Shown here: piece after piece, positions 34,147 to 45,760 of the stretch | Numbering within the stretch: position 1 is the first letter of the stretch | Layout of the letters: each line of letters starts with the position of its first letter | Assembly (NCBI GenBank): GCA_007644065.1 | Contig: VJWN01000011.1 | Location: 992,001-1,056,000, forward strand | Reading direction: 5' to 3' | Source: Margaritispora aquatica | Taxonomy: Eukaryota > Ascomycota > Leotiomycetes > Helotiales > Discinellaceae | Length of the DNA: 64,000 nucleotides | The notes under the pieces: generated by a model | The model's input: only the letters and a program-made list of their open reading frames with translations | Databases searched by the model: none | What the model was told of the DNA's origin: nothing | Translations under genes and position numbers: made by a program

Positions 34147-35202
34147 CTAAAACGCAAACCCCATGCCAGCCCTACCCTCAAAAGCGCTCTTCTCATCGCA
34201 CTCGCACCGGAAACACTGCAGTCGCTGCACCAGGATCTCCTCCACCTGCACCTCCTCATGATCATGATCATTATCATCAACATCATTATACATCATCGAC
34301 TCATGTGCTGCAGCGCTCTTGATCATGGCATTGGTAGTGGGAGTTGTAGTGGTAGGGACAGCGTGGTCTGACTGGCTCAACACCCTCCACTTCGGGGGCA
34401 TCCATAGCCCATCCATCTCTTGGAGCTGCACCACCGCCCTGGTCATCTTGAAATCTAGACTCTCGTGATACGCCGCGGCGGGTTTGCGGCGTGGTGCCAT
34501 TCCTCGCGTCATCGTCATCGTTGTGTAGTTTGAGCCATCACACACCATATCGCTCTCGCTCTCGTTCTCGCTGTCGAGAATCCGGTGCTCCATCCCTGTG
34601 CCAACGACGATGATCTCCTCGACGGAGCGGAACTTGCTCCTGATGTGCTCCCAGAAATCCCGCACGCAGCGGTCAATGAGGGCCTCTTTGCTGCGGCTCG
34701 CGTTGGGGTTCCAGTCAAAGGGTCCTTTTTCCCGCCGGACTTGCAGGAACAAGTCTTCATGCACGGCCAGCCTGCGAACCTTCAACGCTTCCGCCGGATC
34801 CAGGACCGTCATCGCCAAAACGAAGCGCTTGAAAGATGCGAGGTACCCGACTTGCGGGGGGAAGTACAGGACGTCGTCGTCCCCTCTTCCGTTGCCAAAC
34901 CATATCTTGGGCGGGAACATGTGAGGCGGTCCGTCGAGGTTGAAGGATAGCTGGTAGTACTCTTGGGCTAGCGCACGGCATTCTCGTGATGTGTGGAGGA
35001 GGGACGGTATCGCCGCCGGCGAGGTGCATCCATGATGTAGTGTTGTGTAACCTGCGGAACCGGTAGTTGTGCCGAGGTAGAGGAGGGGCACGATGCGGGG
35101 TGACGACGAGAGTGTGTAGCCATATATCTTCAATCGGAGCTCTGTTGGTAGCTGTGTGAAAAGCGTAAACGATACATGACGCGTTGCACGGCAGGATTGC
35201 AT
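34147..35202 (-). CDS. 2EXR domain protein (copy 2)
   Basis: Single exon, 351 aa. FTLFTQLPTELRLKIYGYTL (12-31) is a clear 2EXR motif, followed by the paired SLLHTSRECRALAQEYY segment (about 66-82). The middle region RRLAVHEDLF... and DFWEHIRSKFRSVEEIIVVG matches the usual C-terminal half of these proteins. Residues about 205-330 are low complexity, with SENESES, TTTTPTT and an acidic DVDDNDHDHEEVQVEE run, and are probably disordered. No signal peptide or TM. Function unknown, as for the family. Convergent with the amidohydrolase; long gene-poor DNA lies upstream. Confidence 0.75.
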   Translation of the reverse strand: MQSCRATRHVSFTLFTQLPTELRLKIYGYTLSSSPRIVPLLYLGTTTGSAGYTTLHHGCTSPAAIPSLLHTSRECRALAQEYYQLSFNLDGPPHMFPPKIWFGNGRGDDDVLYFPPQVGYLASFKRFVLAMTVLDPAEALKVRRLAVHEDLFLQVRREKGPFDWNPNASRSKEALIDRCVRDFWEHIRSKFRSVEEIIVVGTGMEHRILDSENESESDMVCDGSNYTTMTMTRGMAPRRKPAAAYHESLDFKMTRAVVQLQEMDGLWMPPKWRVLSQSDHAVPTTTTPTTNAMIKSAAAHESMMYNDVDDNDHDHEEVQVEEILVQRLQCFRCECDEKSAFEGRAGMGFAF

Positions 35203-38200
35203 CTTGTAATGCTTTACAGGTGGAAAATTTCCTAGCAGCAGTTGAGTTGACGGAATTGTAGTTGGAAGCGATATGCAAAGCAGATCCTTATGCGGATGAA
35301 AATAGAATCACGGGAAACGAGGACAAGACCCGAGAGAATGGATCAGCGGTTTGACAAGCAGGACGACTGGGAAAAGCTAGCGACATATATGACCAGTGTG
35401 AGACTCCCTCAGATAAAAACTTCTTCTTTCCTTCTCGAATAGGTAAAGAAATACATGGACAGTCCCGTTCTGTTTGAGGACATGACAAGACATCTAGAGA
35501 TTCGAGGCGTGGATTCGACGTGTGTGAAAACCATTATCATACCCACATCCTGCACGAAGAATGCCACGCGCCGGCAGTTGAAAGGTTGAAAAACACTTCT
35601 GATGCCTTTGAAAACTATTTGGAATTCAAAAGAAACGGCATTATCCACCATTTCGGCCGTATATCCAGCCTCCAGGACGAATTTGGGTGTAGGATGGTTG
35701 GGTTGGAATTCGGAACATGTATTTTACGAGACATGAACCATATTTGGTGGAAGCAGACCCGGCAACTCCGTGGTTTTTGCGTATATCTATGATTGGTCAA
35801 AATACGAATAGAACGTTCGAAAGAGCTTCTGGCGTGATACCATTGTTAAGGTTTAGAACAACGGGTGTCTTTGTCAAAATAGGGCGTTGAGAAGACATGC
35901 CGAACTGAGACTTGAAAGATGAGAAGGATAAAGTTGTAGACTTGGGTTCTCCGCGGAGGACTTCATGCTTAGCTGGTTGGTATATCGTTTCAATTTAGGA
36001 GTCTCGAAATATTGGGTAGGGTTCATTGCATAGAGAGCAAGGGGAAATCCGTATTCGATATCTGCGGACTTCAGAACACCGCTATCTGTACTTGCATACA
36101 GTCAAGGCCAAAGGAATTTTTCAGAACATTTGCTGGCGATTGGAGACGAAACCTGTCTCTGTCCACGTAAGTAACATGTTCGACATTATGATCGCGAGAT
36201 GTATGGACTGAGCAACTTTAGACGATTGCTAGGTTCGAACATCGCCGACATCAATCATGGCATACGTCCTGACACATCGATAGAAACCACTTTCTCTTCA
36301 CTATTCTACCAACAAATTAGTCTTTAAGGTGTACGAATATCTCTGACCTCGTTTGCTAAAAAATGGAGAAAAAAAATACAAAATATCGCAAGAATGCAAC
36401 TCAGGTGAGATCATGTCCATTAGACCAATTGATACATACTAGAGTGATGGTCTGAAGAGCAGAGCAATTTCCATACGCCAAGCAGTAGCATTGCTTCTCG
36501 AACAGATTGCTCCTTCCTCGCTTCAACAGTATGCTTCTAGACCAACAAGTTAATTGTCCAGGACAGCAAAGTATTGAGAGGCGTCCAAGCAAGTTCCAGC
36601 TTCAGGTGTTCGTTCCAGTCTCAGGACGGAAGGGAAAAGCAAATATTGAGGAACCACACAGCCATCCATCAGAACTTCCAAAAAGCAAGCAAAACTTCCA
36701 TTTTGATAGAAATCTGTTTCAAAGGGACCGAACAAGGGGTTTATAACCAAAGCGCTCGCGACAGGCGAGGTAAATGATCCTGCCGTCCACTACGCCGAGT
36801 GAATGAGAAGAAGAAGCATCTTCTGCTTCTATCGGCAACAACATACCCATGACTGTATTTCTTATGCGTCCCATCTACAGCAAACAGGCATTATTGACCA
36901 TTCATCCGAACTTCAAAACAAACGGAACGGAAAAAGAAGGGACAACTTGACAATTGACATTTGACAGCGCCGTTCAGCTTGAAGGAAGTTTCGCGATCGC
37001 AGCTGTGCTCAGAGCGCCGTCGACATCGCCTTGCTGATTCGTGATACCTTAACTTTACCAGCTCACTTGGCTTCAAGGCCTTGCAAACAGTAGTAGCTGA
37101 TTCTTTTGTTAGGAACGGCCCGCCCGCTTCATCTAGACGTGTCTTTGCCATTCCTGCCATGCAGTTCATGTTACCTCCGTACACTTCAGGCACAACCCAT
37201 AATCACTGGAAAGAAACCAAGACTAGATCGCGATGTGGTACTGCCCATATGCATCAGATCTCTGAAATGGAAGCAAAACGCAGATCTCGTAGAATTTTGA
37301 GCTTCTAATCGGTGATCGGCCATCGAATACATTACCATACAGACGACCAAAGCGCTCACAGGACACCTTCAAAGTATCAGTATGTTTCAACGTCTGCCAA
37401 TAATATGATATATCGAACACAGAATTCAACAGCTTCCTACTTGTGCGCCTGAAGCCGTTGAACTGTGATCTGGCACGAGCCGCTCCGTCCGTGTTGTTAC
37501 CTTTGTACAACATAGGTTTGAAAAAAGTACTTCCATTTCACTTCAAACTGCACATTCAAACATGGTACCGGCACTAGCTGACCACTTGTTGAAGCGGGAT
37601 CGCCATACCAAGATATCAGATATTCCGTTAGAGAGAGTCAAGCACTCGGTTTCTATGTTCACTTACTTACCCAAACCCCAGAGCTGAAACAACGTCCGAT
37701 TGTTTGGATGATAATTGGTTGTCGTCCGATTTGAGTGTTTCATACCGTCTGTTCGCGAACCGACATCTTTGCCCTGTGCGTTCGAGCGAGAAGGCTAGAG
37801 TTGTACGAATCGTGTGGTTTCGAAAGGCAATTCGTCCCGCCTCCAACAGGGTAGCTCGCTGCATCAAATCATAGCATAGCTATGGATGTAGCTTCTTGCT
37901 TCTTTTGGTTTCAGCTTCACCTCTGTTTAAATGTTGATAGAAGGCAACGCAAAAGTGCTGACTCGCTCGCAGACTGTTCGCAAATTCCGCTCGATGCCAT
38001 GGAACCTGAAATCTCGAACAGGCGGATGGTGAAAAGAATTGGATGGATAAATGTGGATCGTGGCGCACATTGGAATTTCTGCGCAGTAGTTTTCCGGAGC
38101 ATTCGATGCTGTGATGGATTATCTTGTTCAATTCCCCTTGCATCCTTGTGTATGTGATATTGGATGCCTGTTAATATTGGTGTGCGATGGCGTGCAAAAA

Positions 38201-39126
38201 GCTCGTACTGGGTGATTGTTTTGTTGTTTTGTAAAGAATGAAAGGTTTTGTTTGTTTTGATGTCAGCAATGGTGATGGTAGCGTAACCAGAGTCTTCCTT
38301 GTTGCAGAAGGAATGGAAATTGGATGACAATCCACTTACCGATGAATCCGCCCTTGCAAAACCTGGCATTGGATAATAGATATTTCAGGTCTCAAGGGTC
38401 AAGGGAGCATACTGTACCGTCCCCATCACTGATCCCACTATTTCGTGGCAGGTGGATGTGCAGGTTCATTCATCTGGTTTCGACGGCAGCTTTGCAACTT
38501 GGGTGAACGGATCTCCCCCAGACCAGACCAAACGAGAAGAGCTCGCGGACCACCAGCCCAAATTGTGCATGTCGTTTCAAGAATCGAGATGGCATCTGTT
38601 ATGAGATGATCATGAAGCAGGCAGGGTGGCAGGGTGGCTGGCTTGCTTGCTTGCGTTTGTTTGTTTGCGCACCCGGCTAAAAATCGGTCCTCGGATGCTT
38701 TCAACGGTAAGTAGGTAAGGTACCTAAGGTAAGGTAGGTAGTAAGTAGAAGTGCCATAGGTAAGTAAGAAAGATCTTTACCTTATGCAAGCACTCAACCT
38801 TTTGCAAAACTCTCTTCAAAAGTCAAAAGTCAAAAGTCAGTTTCTCACTAAACATCAATTTTTTTTTCGTTTTTTCTCTTTATGAGATCATCGTCATCGT
38901 TTCGACTTTCCATACTTTCCATTCCCACCCCCTCGCTCCGATTTCAGCCTGGATCTGCCAATCGCAACTCCCAAGTCTCCAAAAATCATTGAAATTACGC
39001 AAGGATAGACAAGGAAAGACAATGATCTCCCTCAAGGCTGGATCCCTACCTGCACAGACCCCATTCTAGAATCTGCCGCCCCATCTCCTCTGGTTTGTTT
39101 GGTCAAAGTTGGCTGTGATGGAAGAA

Positions 39127-39160
39127 GAGCCAGAGGAGCCAGAGGAGCCAGAGGAGCCAG
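39127..39160. repeat. (GAGGAGCCA)n tandem repeat
   Basis: Nearly four nine-base units, AGAGGAGCC phase, in non-coding sequence. Because the unit is nine bases it keeps a frame open on both strands. Confidence 0.7.
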
Positions 39161-39500
39161 GTGAGCCAAAAAAGAACCAGAAGAGTGGAAGCACTGGCAG
39201 GTTGGTGCCTGTCGTGCCTGGGAAATCTCCCAACCATGCTCCAAATCTCACAGTGGTCTCAAGGTTGGTTGTCCATCGGACGCCAGTGCCTTCGAGCATC
39301 GGGAGTAAATTGGGTGCAGTACCGTACGCAGGTCCCTGAACAAGATCCCAAAGCGCATGTCATAGCATGCAGGGAATACTCCAAACAGACCACAAGCCTC
39401 GACCATTGGCAAAGCCATCATAACAAACACAAGTTGGTATAAACAGAGAGCTGATGGCAACAGCTTCACCTCTTTGAATTTCTCCCTTTCTCAAGGACCT

Positions 39501-39533
39501 TTTGCCCTCTTGCCCTCTTGCTCTCTTGCTCTG
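39501..39533. repeat. Pyrimidine-rich CTCTTGC repeat
   Basis: Four imperfect units of TGCCCTCT/TGCTCTCT in a long CT-rich stretch about 1.4 kb before the four-TM gene. CT-rich tracts are common near fungal transcription starts; assignment to this gene is inference. Confidence 0.4.
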
Positions 39534-40906
39534 TTCTGCGTTCTATTCTTCCGCATTCTTTTGGATATCACTGTCAGGCTCGTGGCTCATCTTCATATCT
39601 CATACCCAGCTTGTACGACAGCAATCATCACTGTGCCTTCAGCCACTCACTTCCTCTGGAATAGGAAGCCTGAACATTATTTACATCCAAACATCCAAAA
39701 CAACAGACGACATCACTTGTCAACAATCAAGCGAATCACAATATTGCATTCCTGCAACCTCAGTCAGCATTTCAACCTTCATTGTTGTACCACCACCGCG
39801 GCTCCATCCACCTTTCGGAACCTGGCTCTGCCCTGCTGCTGAACGCCACATCGGGCAATTCGACATTGTCATTGGTCATCTTGTGCATTCGGAGATTCCT
39901 CATCTTAGCAACTTGCGATTACCACCATTCACGACTGCCAGACCCTGCTTCTAGTCTTCCCAGTTCTGTACATAAGTAGAGCGAAGCTGACATTGCATTG
40001 GCCCTATATCTGATTCGGACACGCGACGCGTTTGAAGGCCCGTCCTAGGAAAAGAAAATAAGTTCAGGAACTTATGCTGCACTTTTTCTAAGACATTAAA
40101 CTTCGAGTTATTCTTCCACAAGTTGAGGAACGACAATATCTTCAGTGCTCAATCGTGTTTCACCTCATATGGAAAAAGCGTCCTTGTTGCCGAACGATTG
40201 ACACAAGGTTCATCATCAGAACCAGATGAAGTGGGGGGTTTTGTATAAACAAATATCCTCAACCACAGCCACAGCCCACCAAGAGGCCATTCAGCTCACG
40301 CCTACCACACTCATAATAACGAGGATCTTCCGGTACTTCTGGACACTGCATACATCCAATCTCATTGGAATCGACCTTTGCTCATTCAAAAGTTCCTGCC
40401 TGGTAGCATCGTATAGTTCCAATCACTACCACGCGAGCTGTATCTTTTCTTGGTACTCCTGCAGGCAGCCATCGTCCAATACACGAGTCTGGTGTTGACA
40501 CCACTGCATAGAAACCCGGCAAAATCTGTCGTTGAACATAAACAGCAACTTCCAAGTCGTTCTTTCCGTCATACTGGCTGGAGTTAGCTGGGGTCTCGGA
40601 AACGAACTGTTACAAGACAGAGCGGGTGTATCGAGCTGTGGAATTTCGACGCTACGGATATTCGAGAAGGATATTTTTCTGCGAAATTGACATTTCGGTC
40701 TTTGACAGACGTTCCCAAGGTACCTTCTCGGTCGTGTTTTGGGCTCAAGCACCACACATTGTTTACTTTTTGTCACTCGTTTGAGCCTCCAGCACCTTTC
40801 CCGCAACCCGAATCGTCTTATAGTCTTTATATATACTCTCACCTGTTACTTCCAGCCCCGAAATCCTAAAATAGAGGCAGCATCACTTTCCAACGAGCCA
40901 TTCGCA

Positions 40907-42328
40907 ATGGGAGTCTCGCGGGCAGTTTCTCTCGTACTTGGTACACTTGCGGTGTCAAGTGGAGTGGTAACCTTGAGCTTCAATATCGTGTTTGCTGCAA
41001 CACTGCCTCCTTCAAGGAACAGTCAAACACACCTCACCGCAATTATTGCATCCACGTTTGGATGTGTGAGTGTTGTGCTGCTCTTGTTGCTGTTTGGGAG
41101 GCAAATAAGATACCGGAATGGAGCCCACATTCAACACTTGCATGGCAGGCAACACACCTATCTCCTAGCAGGTTTCGGTGGTATATTTGGAATTCTGTCC
41201 GTGGCAACATCGGCTGTGGTATTGGGAATGATGAGAAATGATATGCCGAACCTCTCTCCAAAAATTATCCATTCAAAGACTGCGGCCGTTCTCACGGCAG
41301 CTTTTATCATCTGGGCAATCACTCTTGTGTCGCAAGCCGTGTTCATTGTGTGTATGGTTATCGTCCAAAAAAGAGATTTTCAGCAGCAGATTCAACCATA
41401 CCGGGCAGATGTTGAGCAGGAGGCCTTTCCAGAAATGCAAGAATCTGGACCAAAAAATTCAGATCTCAACAGGGGAAGTGTGTCCCAAGGAAATCCTTCT
41501 GCGGTATCACCACCTTCAACTGGAAATCGTTCCAGGGCAGGATCAGAGGCACGATCTTTTCGTTCCTCGTTATCCCAAGTTGTCCGGCCGATGAATTCAA
41601 AAACCAAACTTATCCAACCAAGTGTGAAGTCGCCATACCGTCCGCAATCAGTGGAGTCGAATCGACAAGACCTAAGTACTTCCGCGGAAGATGGCTTTGA
41701 TTCTTGGGATTTTTCGACTGTTGATCCACAATCGAGAAAAGCTGTGGAGTCTATATCACCAACACCTCAGCGTTTCCTTCCAACCATCCCCGCCAGCCCT
41801 ACAGGTTCACGGAGTCCTAGTCCGGGATTTCCTCTTGATCTGGATCCCCCAAGGACAAGGAAAAGAAGTCGAAGTTACAGTCCTGCCGCAAGCCAACGGG
41901 AGCGTCCAAAAACTCCCAGGGTGGTAAGCCCGACAGAAAGCACGAACGAGGCACACATTCATCCCTTGTTCAGGACAGACTCGCCAACTCCACCTCCAGC
42001 AGCTTCAGCAGCGACGGTTGTGGTTGCAGCAGTGGGTTGGGGTCAAATGATGTCTGATCGTGAAAGCATTCGATCGATTGCCAGGAATCGTGCTGGTAGC
42101 TTGCCATCAACACTGCTTTCGCATAATCCTTCGCTGGAGAGTATTCGGCGAGCGATGGAACGAGAAGAATGGGAGAAGCTGGATATTGGCGCGATCAGGA
42201 AAATGACCCCGCCGATCCCCGACTTCATCCTGAATGGTGGTCCGAGGAGTAGCATGTATAATTACAATGCAAGGAAGAAGTCCCAAAATGGGACCACCGA
42301 TAGTCTTGGGCAGGCTTCAATCGCATAG
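40907..42328 (+). CDS. Four-TM membrane protein with disordered Ser/Pro-rich tail
   Basis: Single exon, 473 aa. ATG at 40907 (MGVSRAVSLVLG) is the first Met that starts directly in TM1; upstream in-frame sequence has no credible N-terminus. Four hydrophobic helices: about 5-28, 46-64 (HLTAIIASTFGCVSVVLLLL), 83-105 (YLLAGFGGIFGILSVATSAV) and 126-150 (AAVLTAAFIIWAITLVSQAV). A cytosolic tail of about 310 residues follows, rich in Ser, Pro and Arg (SPTGSRSPSPGFP, RTRKRSRSYSP) and looking heavily phosphorylated. Near the end are two short helical segments, SLESIRRAMEREEWEKLDI and MTPPIPDFILNG, which seem more constrained. I do not recognise a named family; it resembles tetraspan-like conserved hypotheticals of filamentous fungi. 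Confidence 0.75.
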   Translation: MGVSRAVSLVLGTLAVSSGVVTLSFNIVFAATLPPSRNSQTHLTAIIASTFGCVSVVLLLLLFGRQIRYRNGAHIQHLHGRQHTYLLAGFGGIFGILSVATSAVVLGMMRNDMPNLSPKIIHSKTAAVLTAAFIIWAITLVSQAVFIVCMVIVQKRDFQQQIQPYRADVEQEAFPEMQESGPKNSDLNRGSVSQGNPSAVSPPSTGNRSRAGSEARSFRSSLSQVVRPMNSKTKLIQPSVKSPYRPQSVESNRQDLSTSAEDGFDSWDFSTVDPQSRKAVESISPTPQRFLPTIPASPTGSRSPSPGFPLDLDPPRTRKRSRSYSPAASQRERPKTPRVVSPTESTNEAHIHPLFRTDSPTPPPAASAATVVVAAVGWGQMMSDRESIRSIARNRAGSLPSTLLSHNPSLESIRRAMEREEWEKLDIGAIRKMTPPIPDFILNGGPRSSMYNYNARKKSQNGTTDSLGQASIA

Positions 42329-43270
42329 AGGAATTTCTGGTTGATTCTAATGTTTGTCTTTGACGAGAGATGAAGGCTCAACGCCATACGAATTTCTTTG
42401 AGTCAGTGTTTGATGATGGATACCAATGATGCATTGATGTTAGCGTGGCGTTAAAACATACAGATATACCTTATTGGGTGAAGAAATGAATAATATGAAA
42501 TCAAAGTAGTGGAAAGCTCGAGATGACATGTGTAATGTGCAATGCTTGAATATATGCCATGCACAGAATCGATCTCTGGCAGTCGAATGTGATCGTTGTG
42601 ACACAAATAGTAACATTGCTTAGAGTATTCGCAAGCAAAAACTGATCTCACCTTCGGTCTCTTGAGATACAGTGTTTGTGGATAGCATCCAACCTGGAAA
42701 TGGTCTTGTCTTGTGGTTGCGGGAGGTATTCTGAGGAAATATGAGGTTTCAAATTCACATAGCTCGGGTGGGTAGATGTGACAGCCTCATCAACGCAAGG
42801 CTGAAAAGTACGATACCCCACAATTTCTGGGCAGTCTAAGGTAGAGAGAGACAGCTTGAAAAGATAAAAGATTTTTATAGATATGTGGTGATTTTTTGAT
42901 TCGGTCTAACCATAGTATGAGGTCGAGATTTACATAGTACGAACATGAGAATAGATTTTTAGAGCGAGTACCCTATTGAAAATCTTAAGGTATACTTCCA
43001 AAGCGGTAGCTTGTAGTTCCATTTAGGTAGCTGCGTCGCCGCTTGCTGCCTTTCACTAGCGCTCCGCCCACTAAAGATGCTAGCCTCAGTGGTTGCCAGA
43101 ACAGTCCATTGCTAATTCATCATCTTTTCAAAACTACATAAATCTGCCTACGTTCATCTTCGATCTTCTGACATAGATCTTGACCAAAAACCTAACATCC
43201 TTTTCGACAGAGATCAATCTTCGCATCCGAACATAATCCACCACGGCGCATACATCTTCCAGTCGCAATC
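42329..43270. other. Intergenic
   Basis: 940 bp; 3' end of the four-TM gene and promoter of RAD23. No supported gene or repeat. Confidence 0.5.
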
Positions 43271-44855
43271 ATGAAGTTGACGTTCAAGGTAAGTTGCCGT
43301 CATACTATTTCCTAGCTGCAAGCTATGTTCATATTCATGTATTTAGATACTAATCTCTACCTCTCCCATAGGACTTGAAGCAGGCAAAGTTTGTGATCGA
43401 AGCTGAACCATCAGAGCTGGTATGAGCCCAGTACCCCGCACACATCCCCAATCTACATACGATTTCAGCTACCTACGCGCCGCCTACCTCTTAGGCCTAC
43501 CAATACTGATGTTACTCCTCTACAGATTTCTGCCGTTAAAGAGAAGATTCAAGCTGAGAAGGGATGGGAAGTTGCACAGCAGAAGTTGATCTATTCAGGT
43601 ATATTGGAGGATTCTTGTCGCAGAAGGCATTGAATACTTACACAGACTAGGCAAGATCCTACAAGATGCCAATACCGTAGAGTCCTACAAGATTGAAGAG
43701 AAGGGTTTCATTGTCTGCATGGTTTCTAAGGTATTCGCATATGAATTATGGGGAGGGTTTCGCTGACTTTGCATAGCCCAAGGCTCAACCTGCTCCTGTT
43801 GCCACGACCTCAAATGTCCCCTCGACTCCAGCAGCTCCCATTGCTTCCACCCCAGCGCCACCACCAGCTCCAGTACAGTCGACTATTCAATCTACTCCTG
43901 CAGTTCCCGCGACACCCACACCAGCTGGCAGTGGTGCGGTTGCTTCGACTCCTGCTACTGCAACTGGACCAAGTACATCGGGGCTTTCTATGGGCGCTGA
44001 GAGAAATGCACAAATTGCAGAGATGGAAAGCATGGGTTTCGAGAGATCTCAAATCGATGCTGCGATGCGCGCAGCATTCTACAACAGTGAACGTGCTATT
44101 GAGTATTTATTGACTGTAGGTACTTACATTCTGTGCGTCCAAAGTTCTTGCTTACACAATCATAGGGTATTCCTGACAGCGTTCAACAACAACAACAGCA
44201 GCCAAGAGCCGCCCCTGTCGCAGCTCCTGCTCCCCAAGCAACACCAGCACCAGCAGCCGTTGAAGGCAGCGACCCCAATGTTAATCTCTTCGAAGCAGCT
44301 GCTCAAGCTGGTGGACGTGGAGGTGCTCCGACAGCCGCTCCTGGAGCTCCCCGTGGTGATCTTCAACAACTTCTTGCTGGTGCCGCTGCCGGAGCTGGAG
44401 CGCAAGCTGGAGCGCAAGCTGGGGGATTGGGAAATCTTGACTTCTTGCGAAATAACCCCCAATTCCAACAACTGCGCCAAGTCGTTCAACAACAACCACA
44501 TATGCTTGAGCCCATCCTTGCCCAGGTTGGCGCCGGTAATCCTCAATTAGCTCAATTGATCGGACAGCACCCAGAACAATTTCTCCAACTACTTAGCGAG
44601 GACGGAGACAATGATGCACCTCTTCCCCCCGGAGCTCAGGCCATCAGTGTAACCGAAGAGGAGCGTGAGGCTATTGAGCGGGTACGTACTTGTCTATTGT
44701 ATCAATGATGGCAGCTTAACTAACGCAAATTTCAGTTATGCGCCTTAGGATTCCACCGAAGTCAAGTTATCGAAGCCTACTTCGCCTTTGACAAGAACGA
44801 GGAGCTCGCCGCAAACTTTCTCTTCGACCAACCAGAGGATGAAGATATGGAATGA
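43271..44855 (+). CDS. rad23: RAD23, UV excision repair / proteasome shuttle factor, 7 exons
   Basis: Proposed exons 43271-43288, 43372-43419, 43526-43598, 43651-43730, 43777-44115, 44166-44681, 44736-44855 (397 aa). The first exon is 18 nt (MKLTFK). All four Rad23 domains are in order: ubiquitin-like domain (1-73, MKLTFKDLKQ...KLIYSGKIL), UBA1 (about 144-186, [20 protein letters not shown]), the STI1/XPC-binding domain (about 270-328, [19 protein letters not shown]) and UBA2 (about 350-390, [20 protein letters not shown]). Linkers are Pro/Ala/Thr-rich, with a Gln run opening exon 6. Rad23 binds Rad4/XPC in nucleotide excision repair and delivers ubiquitylated substrates to the proteasome. 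Length is close to the yeast protein (398 aa). Very short first exons are typical of fungal UBL genes. Confidence 0.96.
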
Positions 44856-45090
44856 GTTATCCACCAAAATTGTGACTTCTCTTCTTTCGTTTAGCGATGG
44901 TCTTTACACTGGTACGGATTGGTGATCTCTACGACATTGGCTCTGCAGGTAATTAAAACTTTAAGTTTTCAGCACAACCCCTGGTTACATGATTTCTAGT
45001 GTTGCCTTGTGCGTGGCCTTTCAGGGTGTACCTCTAGGCTACATAATCTCTAAGGTTGGAGATACCGTGCTACTTTTTGACGCATAGATG

Positions 45091-45114
45091 TTACGATCAC
45101 GATCACGATCACGA
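45091..45114. repeat. (ACGATC)n short repeat
   Basis: Four tandem ACGATC hexamers about 240 bp after RAD23. Confidence 0.7.
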
Positions 45115-45730
45115 TATATGAAACGCCCCAATTCGGTCTGGTCTGGCCAGACGAAGCATAGCATGTTAATGGTGAAACGGGGTATCTTTGCGTGGAAGTC
45201 AAGAGAGAAAAAAGAACGTCTTGCATACTATACCCAGCCGCCTCCAATGAAAAATCCCACCTACTTTGTCTGAGTCTCGTTTTCCTGTGACTCTCTTGCT
45301 TTTCACTTTTCATTTTTGTGTTGGAACAAGAAATCAATATTAAGAAACAAATGCTTTGTACAGAGGTAGATTGTAGGTACGTTGAAATGCTTTTGGTATA
45401 TACCGAGCTTCTCATTGGCTGCCCCCAACGGACCCCTCGTGATGTGTCCTGCGCCGCCTCTCTCTCCCGCTCTCCCCCAAGGCAAAAAATATGAGGTGGT
45501 GTGTGCAGTGCAGTGCTGTGCTGTGCTGGTATGTGGTGTGGAGATTTATTTTTTCTTTGTTCATGCAATGCAATGCAAGGCACCTACTAACTCCCCAACT
45601 CCCCAACTCCCACCCAACCTCGCTACCTTACCTGCCCATCTGCCCATCTGTCCGTCTATCTGTCTGTCTTGTCTGGCTGTGTGTCTGTGTGTCTGTGGGC
45701 TGGGAGGTTGCACTTAGTTACTGCATGAGT

Positions 45731-45760
45731 GGGCTGGTGGGCTGGTGGGCTGGTGGGTGG
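45731..45760. repeat. (GGGCTGGT)n tandem repeat
   Basis: Three perfect eight-base units and a partial fourth, in GT-rich non-coding DNA. Confidence 0.7.

Larger units (their letters stand above)
35203..40906. other. 5.7-kb gene-poor region
   Basis: No open frame above 150 aa and none with a domain. The right end (about 39470-40906) is pyrimidine-rich and may be a long 5' leader or promoter of the four-TM gene. A GTAAG/GGTA-rich run occurs at 38705-38750 and a GAGGAGCCA repeat at 39127-39160. Otherwise plain sequence. Confidence 0.45.

Noticed and set aside
35520..35792. 90-aa open frame (MCENHYHTHILHEECH)
   Set aside because: His-rich look reminiscent of a fragment, but no family match or neighbouring exons.
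39109..39339. EEPEEPEEP repeat protein
   Set aside because: The frame is kept open by a nine-base tandem repeat in otherwise non-coding DNA.
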